64,000 nt of DNA from positions 310,001-374,000 of the forward strand of contig NZ_OBEN01000001.1 in the NCBI RefSeq assembly GCF_900215655.1, read 5' to 3'. Numbering within the stretch: the stretch's first letter is position 1; each line of letters opens with the position of its first letter. Below the pieces are notes generated by a model, which did not search any database, was not told the origin of the DNA, and saw nothing but the letters and a program-made list of their open reading frames with translations. Made by a program: the position numbers and the translations under genes. Source of the stretch: Hydrogenobacter hydrogenophilus (GTDB lineage: Bacteria > Aquificota > Aquificia > Aquificales > Aquificaceae). Shown piece by piece: positions 61,834 through 64,000 of the stretch.

Positions 61834-62155
61834 GCAATTTCTCTCTCTAAGGGTTAAAATCAAAAAAAAGGATTGAGGGGTTTTATAAGCCCCTTGTCAT
61901 CTTGACAGTTGAATAAGGACTTGTATTTGTAAGATTATAGGGGTGATATACCTTAGATACCTTCATCAAAACATTTTGGTGTTTTGATGTTTTGATGAGG
62001 CGCTTTTGGGATAATTGAGTTTCAATGGTTAGAAATGGCAACTTTTCAGCCCCTTTTTGGGAACTGAAGATTTCCGAAAATTAACTTCATTTGAAAAGGG
62101 TACCCCTTTTAGCAAAGTGTTGATGTATAATGTTTTTCTAAAATACCCTTTTGGG
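61834..62155 (+). other. CRISPR leader-like, gene-free region
   Basis: No protein gene is apparent in these 322 bp. The region is AT-rich and contains three hairpins: AGGGG/CCCCT at 61876-61894; CATCAAAACA/TGTTTTGATG at 61964-61989, followed by a further TTTTGATG; and AAAAGGG/CCCTTTT at 62094-62110. TATAAT at 62126-62131 lies 24 bp before the first repeat and could be the -10 of the array transcript. Because the repeats end in ATTGAAAG on this strand, this side is the expected leader. Confidence 0.5.
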
Positions 62156-62379
62156 GTTTCTAATGTACCGTGTGGAATTGAAAGAAGTTTTTAGATGTTT
62201 ATCTCAGACCACTTTTTCCTGTTTCTAATGTACCGTGTGGAATTGAAAGATGGATATAACGGAACTGATAGCAAAAGTTTTGGGTGTTTCTAATGTACCG
62301 TGTGGAATTGAAAGGCTCTGTCTTTGTAGCGAGAGAAAATCATGTTGTATGTTTCTAATGTACCGTGTGGAATTGAAAG
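62156..62379 (+). CRISPR. CRISPR array, 4 repeats and 3 spacers
   Basis: Four identical 29-bp repeats lie at 62156-62184, 62221-62249, 62286-62314 and 62351-62379. The repeat begins GTTTCTAATGTACC and ends GTGGAATTGAAAG. The three spacers are exactly 36 bp each (62185-62220, 62250-62285, 62315-62350). The ATTGAAAG end is typical of type I/III repeats in thermophiles, and makes the plus strand the likely crRNA strand. No cas genes adjoin. A partial repeat tail follows one base later (62381-62394). Confidence 0.97.
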
Positions 62380-62380
62380 T

Positions 62381-62394
62381 GGGGAATTGAAAAG
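62381..62394 (+). repeat. Degenerate CRISPR repeat tail
   Basis: GGGGAATTGAAAAG starts one base after the last repeat and copies its 3' end (GTGGAATTGAAAG) with two changes. It looks like a decayed repeat end, perhaps left by slippage or deletion at the distal end of the array. Confidence 0.45.
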
Positions 62395-62418
62395 AGTAGA
62401 GTTGACATGAAAGAAAGG

Positions 62419-63444
62419 TTAAAAGAGTAAAAGCTCAAGTAGGTCTTCTACATGAACGCCTGGCATGTCTGCCTTCTTTAAAAACTCTTCTATCTTATAT
62501 CTTACTTGGTCTAAACTTGCACCCTTTAACTCTTTCTCAAGATCCTTGATGGCATTTTTCGGCACAAGAGTGAAATCTCCGTATATGCTAACATCTTCTA
62601 TTATATTTTCTTTGATGTAAACTTCTGCTTTTATTAATCCGCCTTTCACTTTCTTAACTGCATTTTTTACATAAACTCCCTCTCTTATCTTTAAAAATTT
62701 GTGCTTTCTGCCCGTATCTTCAAAAAGAACATTTTCTGAGGTTAGATGTTGCATCAGCTCATCCGCAAGGTGCAAAACTTGGTTGTTTATTTCTCCTTCG
62801 CCTTCAAATTCTATAAGCTTGGAAAACTCTTCTACCAGTATGTTTTCCACCTCTTGGTAGGAAAAGCTTTTATGTGTTTCCTTTTCCACCCATGTGATAT
62901 TTTCTTCAAGACTCTTATAAAGTTTATCTCTGAATTTTTCCTCCTGAACTTTGAAAAGTTCTGACATAAGTTTGGTATTAAACTGCAAAAGAACATTCCC
63001 TACAAAAACAAAGCTATCACCTATATCGGCTGCACCCTGACCGCTTATTTTTTTACCGCTTTTGACTACAAGGTCGTTTATGGGTCTGTAGAATACCTCT
63101 ACTCCAAGCCTTCTGTAGGTTTCTATAACTGGCTTAGAGAATTTTCTGTAAGCGTCCTCTACTTTAAAAGGTGCCTGTTTTTTGGGAAGTATAAGCTGAT
63201 AAAAAACCTGCCCTTGGGATAGCAGGACCGCTCCACCTCCCACTTCTCGCCTAATGATGGGTATGTTCAAGCTTTTGCACCTTTCGTAGTCTATTATATC
63301 CTCTGTCTTATCAAAGTACCCAACGCTCACATATGTGTCCGCCGGTTCTGTGATAACAAGACCTCTGTATCCAAGGCGTGCCATAGCGTGAAAAAGAGTT
63401 ATGGATCTTAGATTTCCCTGCTTACCCAGTCTGTATATTTTCAT
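62419..63444 (-). CDS. Lipoate-protein ligase A family
   Basis: Attaches lipoate to lipoyl domains, or acts as an octanoyl/lipoyl transferase (341 residues). The ligase core has GLVITEPADTYVSVGYFDK, IPIIRREVGGGAVLLSQGQV (substrate loop), YRPINDLVVKSGKKISGQGA with the catalytic Lys, and a C-terminal LplA domain (about 250-341). Aquificales encode several LplA-like proteins linked to sulfur oxidation via lipoate-binding proteins. Which type this is cannot be decided. It overlaps phhB by 4 bp. Confidence 0.85.
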   Translation of the reverse strand: MKIYRLGKQGNLRSITLFHAMARLGYRGLVITEPADTYVSVGYFDKTEDIIDYERCKSLNIPIIRREVGGGAVLLSQGQVFYQLILPKKQAPFKVEDAYRKFSKPVIETYRRLGVEVFYRPINDLVVKSGKKISGQGAADIGDSFVFVGNVLLQFNTKLMSELFKVQEEKFRDKLYKSLEENITWVEKETHKSFSYQEVENILVEEFSKLIEFEGEGEINNQVLHLADELMQHLTSENVLFEDTGRKHKFLKIREGVYVKNAVKKVKGGLIKAEVYIKENIIEDVSIYGDFTLVPKNAIKDLEKELKGASLDQVRYKIEEFLKKADMPGVHVEDLLELLLF

Positions 63445-63761
63445 TCTGGCTTTTTAGATATCCTTTCTATCTCCTTTGCCAAATTGAAGTCTCTATCTGT
63501 AATACCGTCTGCTTCGTGTGTTTTGAGCTTTACTTTGAGTTTTTTAAAAGACAGCTCCAAGTCGGGATGATGCCAATAAACTTCCGCTAAGTAAGCTATG
63601 GCATTAGCGAGAAAAATAGTCTCCTTCCAATTTTTGGTATGGAACTCTCTTACTATATAGCCTTCTTGGTATTGCCAAAGGGGAAGCTCTTGACTGAGTT
63701 TGGACAATATCTGTGCAGGTGTGTAGGTTTTTAATTCTCTTTCTTCTGACACGCGGGACAC
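63441..63761 (-). CDS. Pterin-4a-carbinolamine dehydratase
   Basis: Dehydrates 4a-hydroxytetrahydrobiopterin; bacterial copies may also act in molybdopterin metabolism. The 106 residues show REFHTKNWKETIFLANAIAY, AEVYWHHPDLELSFKKLKVKLKTHEADGITDRD read in parts, with the conserved HHP and THxxxGxTxxD motifs. The GTG start at 63761 overlaps the fur gene end by 31 bp; a second GTG at 63752 is possible. No phenylalanine hydroxylase gene is near. Confidence 0.85.
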   Translation of the reverse strand: MSRVSEERELKTYTPAQILSKLSQELPLWQYQEGYIVREFHTKNWKETIFLANAIAYLAEVYWHHPDLELSFKKLKVKLKTHEADGITDRDFNLAKEIERISKKPE

Positions 63762-64000
63762 ACTCCGTATATGTGTAGAGAGTACTTTTCCACTTTGTAG
63801 CCTTCTAAATGCTCAGGTGCCTGCCAGTTTATGTCTAATTGGATATCTTTTATAGCACCACACTTAGTGCATATAAGGTGGTGATGGTCTTCTACATTTG
63901 CATCGTATCTAACAGAGCCTCCCCAATAGGCTACCCTCTTGACAAAACCGAGGTCTTCTAAGGTTTCAACAGTTCTGTAAACTGTAGCAAGTGATACAAA
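63731..64000 (-). CDS. Fur-family regulator (partial)
   Basis: Metal-dependent repressor, cut by the window edge; the 89 visible residues are the C-terminal two-thirds. LATVYRTVETLEDLGFVKRV is the end of the DNA-binding winged helix. EDHHHLICTKCGAIKDIQ and GVCPACQ carry His and CxxC metal sites typical of Fur/PerR/Zur. Whether it senses iron, peroxide or zinc cannot be told without the N-terminus. Its stop lies inside the pterin dehydratase start. Confidence 0.92.
   Translation of the reverse strand, partial: FVSLATVYRTVETLEDLGFVKRVAYWGGSVRYDANVEDHHHLICTKCGAIKDIQLDINWQAPEHLEGYKVEKYSLHIYGVCPACQKKEN

Noticed and set aside
61964-61998. Repeated TTTTGATG motif as a second CRISPR-like array
   Set aside because: Only an 8-10 bp unit in three copies, two of which form one hairpin; no regular spacers.
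1-64000. cas10, cas6, cas1 or cas2 genes
   Set aside because: I looked for polymerase GGDD motifs, RAMP Gly-rich loops and Cas1/Cas2 patterns among the genes here and found none.

Overview
The window looks like a chromosome segment of a thermophilic, hydrogen- or sulfur-oxidising bacterium of the Aquificaceae (Hydrogenobacter / Thermocrinis type). This is an inference from three things. The proteins are Lys/Glu/Ile-rich and gene packing is very tight, with many 1-8 bp overlaps. Reductive-TCA genes sit near one another (class I fumarase beta subunit, sucCD, tandem one-cluster ferredoxins). The CRISPR repeat also ends in ATTGAAAG. No 16S gene is present to settle the species.

Layout. 1-1432: rpmG (cut by the window edge), tuf and tRNA-Thr on the minus strand. 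1511-4410: a compact three-gene operon resembling a type III CRISPR ancillary (cyclic-oligoadenylate) effector module: a PD-(D/E)XK nuclease-like protein, a CARF-HEPN (Csx1-type) RNase, and a two-TM CARF protein whose frame is broken at a T4 run. 4461-8858: small exported proteins, a bifunctional trehalose-phosphate synthase/phosphatase, and a scar made of a gyrA 5' fragment fused to a probable transposase remnant. 8874-14644: a large secreted choice-of-anchor repeat protein and a gspD-gspM/pilO-gspE set. 14713-17818: porin, a possible LptE, a DUF302 protein, DUF3501 and rubrerythrin. 17912-23122: MTA/SAH deaminase, an unexplained structured intergenic region, dapB, archease, dapA, DUF4149 and a polyprenyl synthase. 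23123-31318: transglycosylase, HDAC-like deacetylase, MBL proteins, rimO, fumarase beta, a CAT-anticodon tRNA, ferredoxins and sucCD. 31349-45957: housekeeping genes (murD, thrS, plsC, nuoH, iscA, cdaA-cdaR, folP, mobB, phosphohexomutase, rplU-rpmA, menaquinone-type methyltransferase, scpA, pth, rplY, prs, tRNA-Gln, ispE). 45985-51830: an AT-rich type I restriction-modification cassette (hsdM-hsdS-hsdR). 51873-61762: SPOUT methyltransferase, mraY, an Rrf2 fragment, mtaB, mlaE, aroC, rpmB, proC, pgeF, secD, waaA and two small conserved genes. 61763-62394: CRISPR leader-like region and a four-repeat array. 62419-64000: lipoate ligase, pterin dehydratase and a Fur-family regulator cut by the window edge.

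Functional links. Defence functions sit at three separate places: the CARF operon, the RM cassette and the CRISPR array. No cas10, cas6 or adaptation gene is visible, so the CARF operon would have to respond to a type III complex encoded elsewhere. Carbon metabolism is represented by fumarase beta, succinyl-CoA synthetase and the ferredoxins. Lysine/diaminopimelate and cell-envelope genes (dapA/B, murD, mraY, waaA, porin, secD, mlaE) are scattered rather than clustered.

Regulation. Several genes have a TATAAT-like hexamer only 6-11 nt before the start codon and no Shine-Dalgarno sequence, which suggests leaderless transcripts. Others in the same window have strong AGGAGGT sites. Two TGAT-N4-ATCA palindromes of CRP/FNR type lie in promoter regions (nuoH/iscA and the CRISPR leader).
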